A stretch of 64,000 bases of DNA from Stropharia rugosoannulata (taxonomy: Eukaryota > Basidiomycota > Agaricomycetes > Agaricales > Strophariaceae): positions 2,356,001 through 2,420,000 of the forward strand of contig JANCIK010000012.1 of NCBI GenBank assembly GCA_028532985.1, given 5' to 3'. The position numbers were made by a program, and so were the translations under genes. Every line of letters begins with the position of its first letter. Within the stretch, counting starts at the first letter, position 1. Under the pieces are notes generated by a model. That model saw nothing but the letters and a program-made list of their open reading frames with translations, had not been told where the DNA came from and ran no database searches. This document shows, one piece after another, positions 23,363-32,029 of the stretch.

Positions 23363-25126
23363 TCAAAATTCTCTCGAGGGTGTCCTTTGGGTGCGACGGG
23401 GCGATGTTATCCGGTCTAGGCAGGTATAATCTTGATGCAAATAATTCTGACGTAGTGAAGCACATGACTCTCGGGTGCCTGCAACTCTGTACGATCCACA
23501 TTTCTTCTTAGGATACCTGATTCTCCATGAATTTGACAGTTTTTCACGTTGAAAACCACGTGTCCATTGGTGTCCGGAGTACTGTGTATGCGTGCTGGAT
23601 TGTCGAGGGGTGTTGCGATTATCTGTATCGTAGGCGTAGCTGTGCTTATGCCGTGACTTGTGTGCGCCGCCTTGATCCGGATGCATGCCCTTAGCATTGT
23701 GAGCATCTGTCATCTTCGAGGAAAGTCCGCTCTGATAGACTTCGTGCATTCTTTCTGTACGCTTGCGGCCTGATAGAGCTTCGTTTGAAACCTGAATTAA
23801 TGGCATGTCGTGAGTAGTTGCCACTGTTTGATTACGGTGCCAGCTGCTACACTTGTTCAAATATTTTTCAATGTGTGCACATTCTGTCGGTTGAGGTAGT
23901 CTGTCTGTAAAGTCAGTTGTAGCAGTCACACTATTGAGCGCACATGTCTCGGCTCGTTGATCTTGATGGTCTCGGGATACAGTACAAGCTAAAACATAGA
24001 CTTTCTCTGGTTCTTGTTCTGATCTTGCAGCATCCGAGTAATCGTCTTTGATCCATGAATGAAAGAAGGTGTCGCGCTTCTGTGATACTGGTTTTGTTGG
24101 ATTTATAATCGCGTTATGTGGTGATTCCTCCCGGTAATTTCCATCTGCAATTTCTTTTGAAATAACCCTGGCTTTTATCTCAAGGTCTGATGGTACTTTC
24201 TCTACAGTTTCACTCGCTTCTTCTGGGCTTTGTTGATGTTTACTGTCTCCTGTATATTGCGTAGTTATGTCTTGACGAGGACGGAGATATGACTCGTTCA
24301 AGGAAGATCTATGTGGTGTGTTTATTGTCTGCATGTTAATTTCCTTGTACAGAGCACTGGAAGACGCTGGCTTTGACAACTGTTCATCAACTTGCTGCAT
24401 TACGGAATGCCTTTCATTGGCGCGCTCGAGGTAGTACAGTTGACTACTTAACTCTGGGCTGGGTGTGCTCTGACCAACGTCGCCGTCAACCGTCCGCTTT
24501 ACACTAGTGTGATTTGCCCTTGCTGTTTCTATATCTGGAAGGCGACATGATAGTACAAAGATTGCCGCTTCGTATAGCTCCGGTAGCCCAAACGGGTCGT
24601 CATCATAATGTCTTGGATTCTGAAGCTTGAGTTGCTCCCTGAGCTTGGCCTTAAATGGCAAATTAAATCCTGAAATAAATAGGCTGCTCGCTTCCCTGTC
24701 GGTTACGCGATTCCGGCACTTGAGGAAATACCAGACTTTGAAGAATTTTCGGTAATATGCACCAAAATCATCTAGTGTATTCATAGCCTTGCAACGTTGC
24801 TGCGTGCTAAGCGTCTCGAGGTCGGCTAGTCTATACCTCCGATCATCGTCAGACCCTGGATAGAAGCTATAGATTTGTGCCTTGAATATTTCCCAGTTAT
24901 CTCCGGTGAGCTGAGCTGCATATTTCCATAGCTCGTAGTCCTCTGTTGGGGCATACAGAGCTGTCCACTTGATCATCTGTGCTGCTGTTAAATTGCATGC
25001 TTGGAAGAGCATCTCCAGCTCGTCAAAGAATAAATCGAGTTGTGTCGGAACTCCCGAGAACTTCGGTGCTGATGGGTACGAACGTCCTGGCATAGTGGGC
25101 AACGTGGGTGCCGTTATCGACGCCAT
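23363..25126 (-). CDS. Gag-like protein of the LTR element
   Basis: A frame of 587 aa from the first in-frame ATG (25,126; MASITAPTLP). An upstream extension to 25,252 would need a TTG start. Residues about 1-220 look like the retrotransposon gag family of basidiomycetes: PKFSGVPTQLDLFFDELE, then LWKYAAQL, then a YSFYPGSDDDRRY segment. The C-terminal half is hydrophilic and low-complexity. I do not see a CCHC zinc knuckle, a DSG protease motif or any polymerase domain. The protein would form the particle that packages element RNA. It is the only gene between the LTRs. Confidence 0.82.
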   Translation of the reverse strand: MASITAPTLPTMPGRSYPSAPKFSGVPTQLDLFFDELEMLFQACNLTAAQMIKWTALYAPTEDYELWKYAAQLTGDNWEIFKAQIYSFYPGSDDDRRYRLADLETLSTQQRCKAMNTLDDFGAYYRKFFKVWYFLKCRNRVTDREASSLFISGFNLPFKAKLREQLKLQNPRHYDDDPFGLPELYEAAIFVLSCRLPDIETARANHTSVKRTVDGDVGQSTPSPELSSQLYYLERANERHSVMQQVDEQLSKPASSSALYKEINMQTINTPHRSSLNESYLRPRQDITTQYTGDSKHQQSPEEASETVEKVPSDLEIKARVISKEIADGNYREESPHNAIINPTKPVSQKRDTFFHSWIKDDYSDAARSEQEPEKVYVLACTVSRDHQDQRAETCALNSVTATTDFTDRLPQPTECAHIEKYLNKCSSWHRNQTVATTHDMPLIQVSNEALSGRKRTERMHEVYQSGLSSKMTDAHNAKGMHPDQGGAHKSRHKHSYAYDTDNRNTPRQSSTHTQYSGHQWTRGFQREKLSNSWRIRYPKKKCGSYRVAGTRESCASLRQNYLHQDYTCLDRITSPRRTQRTPSREF

Positions 25127-25471
25127 AATTGCTGTGTCACCCTGCGCGCTTATGCTGAGTTTTCTGTTGAATAACAGTCTTCGTGCGTGTGCTGAGTCTG
25201 TGTCTTTATTGATTTTGAAACCTTGTGTATCCGTAGCTTTGCAGTTGAGCAATATTACAGCCTCTCTCTGATAGGTCTGCTTGTATACGTCGGAACTCGT
25301 AAATACTTGGCGCCGGCTAGCTTCGGAGATATTTAAATCAAATGTAATGTTCCTTTATTGGAAGTTCCGGATTTGGGTCTGCAAACTAGTGCACGACTTT
25401 GTGTAATGCTTTGGCGTCCGTGTAATGAATATTTCTTCCTTAAACAACCCCCCCTCGCGGTGGGCTCCAGT

Positions 25472-25835
25472 TGTAAGATTGTGTTTGTGTGTGGGTGCGA
25501 GCGACGACTTGTGTGGTCGTCTTGAGGGTGATGCTCAAGAAAAGGGGAAAAGACTAATAGAATGACTGTGCTGGATAGACTTGCGTCTTCTGGGGCAGCT
25601 GTAACGAGCTCTTGGATGGTAAACGAAGGTGGGTGGTAATTCACTGCCTCCATACAATGTACATCCAGACTTTAAATACTGTAGAAGTAGTTTAGTGATT
25701 AATTAAACGTAAAATTTATCCCAAGGAACAACCGAGGCAGTGTGTAGATCCGAGAAACCTCTGAGGGTAAATGTATTGACCGTCGAGGATACCAAATAGG
25801 TGTTTTCCATGCGTAGCCGTTTCGCGTTCCTTACA
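25472..25835 (-). repeat. 5' LTR of the gag-only element
   Basis: The second 364-bp copy, same orientation as the 3' LTR. It supplies the element's promoter. It abuts the primer-binding-site candidate at about 25,450-25,470. Confidence 0.92.
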
Positions 25836-26000
25836 CTGATATGGGGATTTCGACCAGCGGAATGAAGACGGTAGAAGTAAAGTGGGTGAAGGTGGGTGAG
25901 CAGAGCTGCCTCTCCTCCTTGGAATCTGCTGGCTTTTATCCACATTTTTTCATACCCCAGTGTGTAACCATGTACTGGTAATGTAAGTATCATCCTTGAA
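25836..26000 (-). promoter_or_regulatory. Displaced promoter/5' leader of the secreted-protein gene
   Basis: If the LTR element is removed, this sequence lies directly upstream of the secreted-protein ATG. On the minus strand it reads as a GGATAAAAG TATA-like motif (about 25,935), then a C/T-rich leader with several CACCC(A/T) units, ending CCCCATATCAG at the insertion site. This resembles a normal fungal core promoter. It is now 2.9 kb from the coding start. Confidence 0.55.
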
Positions 26001-26190
26001 TGGCATCACCCTGCCTCCCCGATTATCCTAAAACTTGTGTCGCTGGACATCCGTGCATCCAAGTTCCAGAAGTTGCACCCTGAAGTATTTTCTCCCTGAA
26101 ATATTTTGAAATCCCCTCTAGCATGATGTTACAGATTATCTAAGCTAGCGCGCCAATACTGCGCCGCCCAGCGCCACCCTTCCGCCAAGT

Positions 26191-26400
26191 TGTTGGAGTA
26201 GGTGCTCGAATATTCAGCACCTCAAGTCATAATTACTTTGACTTACTCATCTGACTTACAAATACAATTAGTCATATACCTTTCATTCTACATGAGTACA
26301 TTGTAGATAGTTCTCGAAGTATGTACACTACATATATAAGGGAGCTCGTAGAGCCTCCATAAATTAATTCTATTCTATCTTTTATACACTGCGCTCAATA
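26191..26400 (+). repeat. 5' LTR of the copia element
   Basis: 210 bp. It carries a TATATAAG promoter-like motif near 26,333 and a TATCTTTTATACACTG stretch before its end. Confidence 0.95.
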
Positions 26401-26488
26401 GGTTATGAGCCCCGGCACCCGTAACTAAATCAAACATCAAATCTCTTACTCTATATTTACTCTCATCTATATATAACTACTCGACGTG

Positions 26489-28885
26489 ATGGCGGACGAG
26501 ACTACGTACACATCGGGAGGCTACCGAATGGAATTACTGAAGGCCACTAATTGGATGCCGTGGAAGCGACGCATGCTTGCGGTACTTCGTGACCTTGGAC
26601 TGGATCAATATATCGAGGCAGACTCGAAGATGCCAGGATCAGCAGATGAGAAGACACCAACTACGGAAGAGTTGGCGGCACAGAAGAGATGGCGCGATGG
26701 CGACGCCAAGACACGTACCAGAATAGAACTGTCAATTGGAGATGCGGAAATGATACACATCAGCGGCGCAACTACAGCACGGCAGATGTGGGAACAGCTT
26801 ACCACAGTCAAGGAATCTAAAGGCAGATTGGGAATTCTTGCCACTCGAAGGGCATTATACAGAGCTACAGCCGAGGAGGGATTCGACATGGTAGAGCATG
26901 TATCAGGTTTACGGCGCTTACAGGAGGAGCTACACATCATGGACAACATAGTTTCGGATGAAGACTTTGTCATGATCCTCATCACTTCACTTCCAGAGTC
27001 GTGGGACAACTACACTTCATCTTATCTCGGATCAAGTGGGAATAAACCCGTTCTAAAATCACACGAGCTCATAGCAATTTTATTGGAGGAAGATCGACGT
27101 CGTAAAGGGAGAACTAATGATAATACAAGTGCATCACTACAAGCCAGAGGATATAAATCTTCAGGGAGATTCAAGGCCAAGGAAAATAGCGAAAAGGAAT
27201 GCTATAATTGCCACAAGAAGGGGCATATATCCACGGAGTGTTGGGCTAAAGGTGGAGGAAAGGAAGGTCAGGGTCCAAAGGGACGAAGCAAACCTAGTCG
27301 TGGGAACCGTGCACATCAAGCAAAGGAAACGGACGCAAATTCGGGACTCAATGAATTCTCGTACATGGGATACACTACAAAGGAGATCTCAAAGTATGAC
27401 TGGCTACTGGACTCCGGAACCACATCACATATTTGCACGGCTCGAGACGCATTCACAGAATATTATCCACTCTCAAACTCCACAATTTCGGGTATAGGTC
27501 CAGGCTCAGCAAAGGCGCAAGGACGAGGCACAGTGATCGTGCACATGTCAGTAAACGGAACCATCAAACGCCATCAGTTGCGAGATGTACTGCACGTTCC
27601 CGAGGCGCCAAATTGTTTACTGTCAGTCAGTCGACTAGACGATGCAAAAGGACACGTGGAATTCAAAGATGGACTGTGTATATTGAAGGACAAAAATAAC
27701 ACGATCATGGGGATCGGACACAAGGCACACCGATTATATATTCTGGATGCACGCGCACAGCTACTAGGACAGGAACGGACAAACTATGCCTCTGCCAACA
27801 AGCTTTCGTGGGATCAGTGGCACCGTCGTTACGGCCACATATCTATGACATCTCTTCAGCGTCTGATCACCGAGAATATGGTGGATGGCTTAGACGTGGA
27901 TCAGTCATCCATTCCCTCGAAGACATGCGAGTCTTGCATTCAAGCTAAATTTAGCCACCGATCATTTCCAAAGGAAGCTCAAAATAGAGCAACTGTTGCA
28001 GGCGAAGGATTCATGAGCGACGTTTGGGGACCTGCACCCGTGGAATCCATAGGAAAATGGAAATATTATATCTCATTCACGGATGATGCAATACGGTACA
28101 CTACTGTGCTATTTCTCCGCGGCAAGGACAGTGCATACGACCGGATCACAGGACACTGTCTAAAATTAGAACAGAAATTTGGAAAGTTCCCAACGTGGAT
28201 GCGCTTTGACAACGGGAAGGAATTAGTCAACGAGAAGCTGAAGAAATGGGCTGAGGAGAGAGGAATCGAGATCCAGACCACAGCACCTTACTCACCATCA
28301 CAGAATGGAGTAGCCGAGAGATTTAATCGGACACAACTGGAATTGGCACGAGCTATGCTAATTGAAAAGGGCCTACCTGCATATCTATGGGATGAAGCTG
28401 TCTCGCACTCTGTATATTTACGAAACCGCGCACCTACACGAGCACTCGAAGCAATGACACCCTACGAGGCATGGCACAAAAAGAAGCCAAATGTTGCACA
28501 TCTTCGCGAGTTTGGCAGTGATGTATGGATACTGGATGAATCCAAAAATAGATCAAAGCTTGCACCGAAGACGAAGAAGATGGTATTTGTGGGATACATG
28601 GATGGATCAAAATCGATAAGGTACTACGACGTGAAGCACAGGTCTATCAAGGTCTCACGGAACTTTGCATTCAATGAAAATGACGAAGTACATGAGCTAG
28701 AAGTAACTGAAGTACCAAGTTTGCGGCCTGAGGGGGAGATCACGGACATTCCAGCCTCGCAAACTACACCAAAAGCGATACATTCCCTGAAGACTCCACA
28801 ACAAATACAATATCCGAACCACCTGTCGTCACTCCACATCCTCGACAATTACGCACTCGGAATGAACCTCTGGATTACAAGATGA
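26489..28885 (+). CDS. Copia gag-protease-integrase polyprotein (first frame)
   Basis: 798 aa from the ATG at 26,489. In order: a copia gag region near the N-terminus (NWMPWKRRMLAVL), a CCHC zinc knuckle near residue 237 (CYNCHKKGHISTEC), an aspartic protease motif (WLLDSGTTSHIC) and a GAG-pre-integrase region with WHRRYGHIS and CESCIQAKF. The integrase core shows catalytic Asp near 510 (DVWGPAPV), Asp near 574 (RFDNGKE) and Glu near 610 (NGVAERFN). The frame ends at 28,883-28,885. The last ~38 residues after about 28,774 look like off-frame sequence, because the sensible continuation is in the frame of the next entry. The protein is complete through the integrase. Confidence 0.93.
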   Translation: MADETTYTSGGYRMELLKATNWMPWKRRMLAVLRDLGLDQYIEADSKMPGSADEKTPTTEELAAQKRWRDGDAKTRTRIELSIGDAEMIHISGATTARQMWEQLTTVKESKGRLGILATRRALYRATAEEGFDMVEHVSGLRRLQEELHIMDNIVSDEDFVMILITSLPESWDNYTSSYLGSSGNKPVLKSHELIAILLEEDRRRKGRTNDNTSASLQARGYKSSGRFKAKENSEKECYNCHKKGHISTECWAKGGGKEGQGPKGRSKPSRGNRAHQAKETDANSGLNEFSYMGYTTKEISKYDWLLDSGTTSHICTARDAFTEYYPLSNSTISGIGPGSAKAQGRGTVIVHMSVNGTIKRHQLRDVLHVPEAPNCLLSVSRLDDAKGHVEFKDGLCILKDKNNTIMGIGHKAHRLYILDARAQLLGQERTNYASANKLSWDQWHRRYGHISMTSLQRLITENMVDGLDVDQSSIPSKTCESCIQAKFSHRSFPKEAQNRATVAGEGFMSDVWGPAPVESIGKWKYYISFTDDAIRYTTVLFLRGKDSAYDRITGHCLKLEQKFGKFPTWMRFDNGKELVNEKLKKWAEERGIEIQTTAPYSPSQNGVAERFNRTQLELARAMLIEKGLPAYLWDEAVSHSVYLRNRAPTRALEAMTPYEAWHKKKPNVAHLREFGSDVWILDESKNRSKLAPKTKKMVFVGYMDGSKSIRYYDVKHRSIKVSRNFAFNENDEVHELEVTEVPSLRPEGEITDIPASQTTPKAIHSLKTPQQIQYPNHLSSLHILDNYALGMNLWITR

Positions 28886-30684
28886 TTAATAATCCACAGT
28901 CTCGCATACCTTCACTTCGTTACACCCCATCCCCAGCTGCGTCTCCCGCACCGACCAATCCAGTGGATATTACAAGACCTACTGAGTCATCTAAGGCGAA
29001 AGGGAGAGCATCTGAGCGAACCAACATGGCAGTAGAACAGCTCTGGGAGAACCTGTTAAATGAAGCAGCGCTTATATCAAACGAAATTAATATGGACTTA
29101 CCAAAGACATATGAGGAGGCTATTTCAGGACCTGAGGCGAGTGAATGGAGGGCTGCTATGGACGAAGAAATGAAGACATTGCTGAAAATGGGTACTTGGA
29201 GGACTGCAGACTTACCAGGTGATCGGAAACCCGTAGGATGTCGTTGGGTCTACGCAAAGAAGCGTGACGAGAAGGGAAATATAATCAAATATAAGGCGCG
29301 ACTTGTGGCGCAGGGATTCTCTCAGAAACCTGGCACCGATTACTCAAATGATGGAACATTTGCACCAGTCATGAGATTTGAAACATTACGCACCCTACTC
29401 GCATTCGCAGCTGTAAACAACTGGAAGCTTCGACAATTTGATGTCAAGGGAGCCTATCTACATGGAAAATTGAAGGAGCAAATATATATGCAACAAGCCC
29501 CAGGATATACCGATGGAACAACCCAAGTATACGAGCTTATACGCTCTTTGTACGGTCTGAAGCAAGCTGGGAACGTCTGGAACCACGAATTAAATCGTGC
29601 ACTCGAGGAATTGAAGTTTACGCAACTCAAGACTGATTACTGCTGCTATACTCGACGGAACGGCGACGACTTTACTATCCTACTTGTTTGGGTTGACGAT
29701 TTTATTTCTATATCAAACACAGATGCTCAGAACGATAGAATTGAGGAGGAACTCAATAAACACTTCGACACCAAGTCACTAGGAAAACCATCGATTCTAT
29801 TGGGAATTAAAATACAACAGGAGGACCATATCATTACCCTATCACAGCAGCACTACATTGAAGCATTGCTGAATAAATTTCACATGGAAAATATTAATCC
29901 TGTTGGCACACCCATGGATCCTAACGTCAAACTCGACGATTATCTAGATCCCGACAACGAGGGGGAGTTGGAAGGCAACTCAATAATATCATTCGGATAT
30001 GCAACGCTTATTGGATGCCTAATGTACCTAGCACTTGGAACACGCCCCGATATCGCTTATACTGTCAATAAACTTGCTCAGTATACCTCCAACCCTAAGG
30101 CAGCGCACTGGACAGCTGTCAAACGATTATTTCGATACCTCAAAGGAACTAGAACACACCGGCTCACCTATGGCGGATCAGATGACCTACTAACTATGGA
30201 CTTGAATACATATTGCGACGCCGATTGGGCAAACGATGCGGACAGAAAATCCGTCAGTGGATATGCCGTACTCATCGCAGGCGGCGCTGTAGCATGGAGT
30301 TCGAAGAAGCAAGCCACAGTCGCACTCTCGACCTCTGAAGCGGAATATATTGCTGCTACACATGTTGCCAAACAAGTGATTTGGCATCGCTCATTACTTA
30401 AAGAACTCGACTTCCCAGTCCCAACAACTTCGACAATTTTCTCTGATAATCAGGCGGCTATATCAATTGCGCATCACCCCGAGTTTCATGCACGCACTAA
30501 ACATATTGACATAGCTCATCATTTCCTACGAGATCACGTCGAGAACGGCACACTCAACACTGTCTATATCAGTACAGACGAGAATGTAGCCGACATATTC
30601 ACCAAAGGACTCGCTGGGGTAAAGCACCATGATTTCACACATATGATAGGTGTAATATCCGAGCAAGGGGGAGTGTTGGAGTAG
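28775..30684 (+). CDS. Copia reverse transcriptase-RNase H (second frame)
   Basis: The RT/RNase H half, in the -1 position relative to the first frame. Its open frame is continuous from about 28,775, although the first ATG is at 28,882. It encodes the RVT_2 family core: WRAAMDEEMKTL, GCRWVYAKKRD, ARLVAQGFSQ, the tyrosine-aspartate type site LVWVDDFIS (about 29,690), and SLYGLKQAGNVWN. The RNase H follows with YCDADWANDADRKSVSGY, STSEAEY and FSDNQAA. The stop TAG at 30,682 lies inside the 3' LTR, as is common in copia. All catalytic residues that I can check are present. It depends on the frame break near 28,771 being bypassed for expression as part of the polyprotein. Confidence 0.92.
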
Positions 30685-30883
30685 GTGCTCGAATATTCAG
30701 CACCTCAAGTCATAATTACTTTGACTTACTCATCTGACTTACAAATACAATTAGTCATATACCTTTCATTCTACATGAGTACATTGTAGATAGTTCTCGA
30801 AGTATGTACACTACATATATAAGGGAGCTCGTAGAGCCTCCATAAATTAATTCTATTCTATCTTTTATACACTGCGCTCAATA
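30674..30883 (+). repeat. 3' LTR of the copia element
   Basis: 210 bp, matching the 5' LTR. It is followed directly by the CAAGT target duplication. Confidence 0.95.
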
Positions 30884-30939
30884 CAAGTCTTCGTTCCACA
30901 AGCTCTCAGGTGGACTCTGGGTCCCTACGACATATTTAC

Positions 30940-31500
30940 ATGCATAGCAGTTTTGGACTTGGGCCGCCCATCTCGTGAGACATCCGTTCCATTCATTGCA
31001 TTGGGTCGCGTCTTATCACTTCACAGTACACCCGTCTATCCATCCAACCTGCCAGCATGGACTTTAATTTTCACGCGCACTCTGTTTTCCAACGTGCCAA
31101 TGAGATTGCCGCGCATGCGGGGCTGGTCCTTCGCATCGCGCGCACTCCCATGCACGGGGCGCATATGTCCTATCCCTGTCTTTTATCCGCTCTGTCCAGT
31201 CCCAGTCTATGATGCCGCCTCTCAGGAATGTCCATCCCATTAACTTACAAGGCTCCTCTGTTGCTATCCTCGCTTATTCCCCACTACAAGCATGCGCCCT
31301 CACTCCGACTGTATTCATCGTGACTTGCGCCCACGGCGCGCCATCAATGTTCTTCCAACCGCTCCGTCTGGGATCTCCATATTGCTTTGCCCTTCCTTTC
31401 ACTTTACTAGCCGGCTTCCCCGCTCGTCGCCTGCGGACTCAGTTGCTTATTTGTTTATTTACTACGACAGAGTGATCAGTAGTGCCTCAAGCTTAAGTAC
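30940..31500 (+). repeat. GC-rich dispersed repeat, block 5
   Basis: Sequence around 31,190-31,400 is homologous to 21,460-21,700, with shared stretches ACTCCGACTGTATTCATCGTG / ACTCCGACTGTATGCATCGTG (within 20-base limits: ACTCCGACTGTAT) and CGCCCACGG. It is a short fragment of the same family, just outside the copia insertion. Confidence 0.6.
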
Positions 31501-32029
31501 GATTATTTCTTAAGTAATAACTCATAACGACTTGGTGTAGTATTGCCTAGACAGATTGCATATGGAACAGATGACTCACGGCCAACTCACAGCTTATATT
31601 TGTATCTCAGGTAATTTATCCTTGTGCTAATATATGGTAATTCTACGTGGTATAAGCTTGTAAATTTTAATTTGTTGAGATTTTCTGTGTATATGACATC
31701 TTGGAGTTTACTATGCTTAATAATAATGCCCGACCGTACTACGGTATACCATAGCCTCAGTGGCCAAATAAAATATGCGAAGTGGCTAAGCTCATACCTC
31801 AAAAGACTGACTGCACTTGAAAAAAATACTGTCTGGGACGAATTGTCTTGGGACGAAATTTCTGGATTGTCCCGTGTCCCATCGAAAGTGGCGGTTTCAA
31901 AATTTTGTCCAGTGTCGTCCAATGTCCGCCCCTGGACAAACCATGTAAGACGGTCCGGTAGTCTTGGGTGTATTGCTTACTCAATTAATGTGATTTATTC
32001 TGTTGATGTGGGATCTCGTGAGTAGAGTC
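31501..32029. other. AT-rich spacer with a GGGACGAA/GTCCC motif cluster
   Basis: Between about 31,828 and 31,940 there are several related motifs: TCTGGGACGAATTGTC, TTGGGACGAAATT, GGATTGTCCCGTGTCCC, TTTTGTCCAGTG and CCCCTGGACAAACC. They are partly in opposite orientation. This looks like the end of a degraded transposon or a stem-forming remnant. The open frames on both strands here have no recognisable content. Confidence 0.4.

Larger units (their letters stand above)
22940..25835 (-). mobile_element. Non-autonomous (gag-only) LTR retrotransposon with identical LTRs
   Basis: Two 364-bp direct repeats bound the element: 22,940-23,303 (3' LTR) and 25,472-25,835 (5' LTR), read on the minus strand. 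They look identical by eye and end in TGTAAG and CTTACA. A short duplication, CTGA, flanks both sides (22,936-22,939 and 25,836-25,839; one more T matches if the border shifts by one). Next to the 5' LTR is a primer-binding-site candidate, TGGAGCCCACCGCGAGG, two bases in. A purine-rich stretch, AAAGTGGGTATGGGA, precedes the 3' LTR. The 2.17-kb interior has one gag-like frame and no protease, reverse transcriptase, RNase H or integrase. It is probably mobilised by another element's enzymes and inserted recently. Confidence 0.9.
26191..30883 (+). mobile_element. Ty1/copia retrotransposon, near-intact, identical LTRs
   Basis: The 4693-bp element is bounded by 210-bp LTRs (26,191-26,400 and 30,674-30,883) that read the same base for base, starting TGTTGGAGTAGG and ending CTCAATA. 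The 5-bp target duplication CAAGT lies at 26,186-26,190 and 30,884-30,888. A primer-binding-site candidate (GGTTATGAGCCCCGG) follows the 5' LTR and a purine tract (CAAGGGGGAG) precedes the 3' LTR. Gag, protease and integrase are in one frame; reverse transcriptase and RNase H in another. The order protease-integrase-RT-RNase H is that of copia. Identical LTRs mean recent insertion. Confidence 0.96.

Noticed and set aside
31587..32025. Opposing frames of 111 and 133 codons
   Set aside because: They arise over a partly palindromic GGGACGAA/GTCCC motif cluster and have no family-like features.
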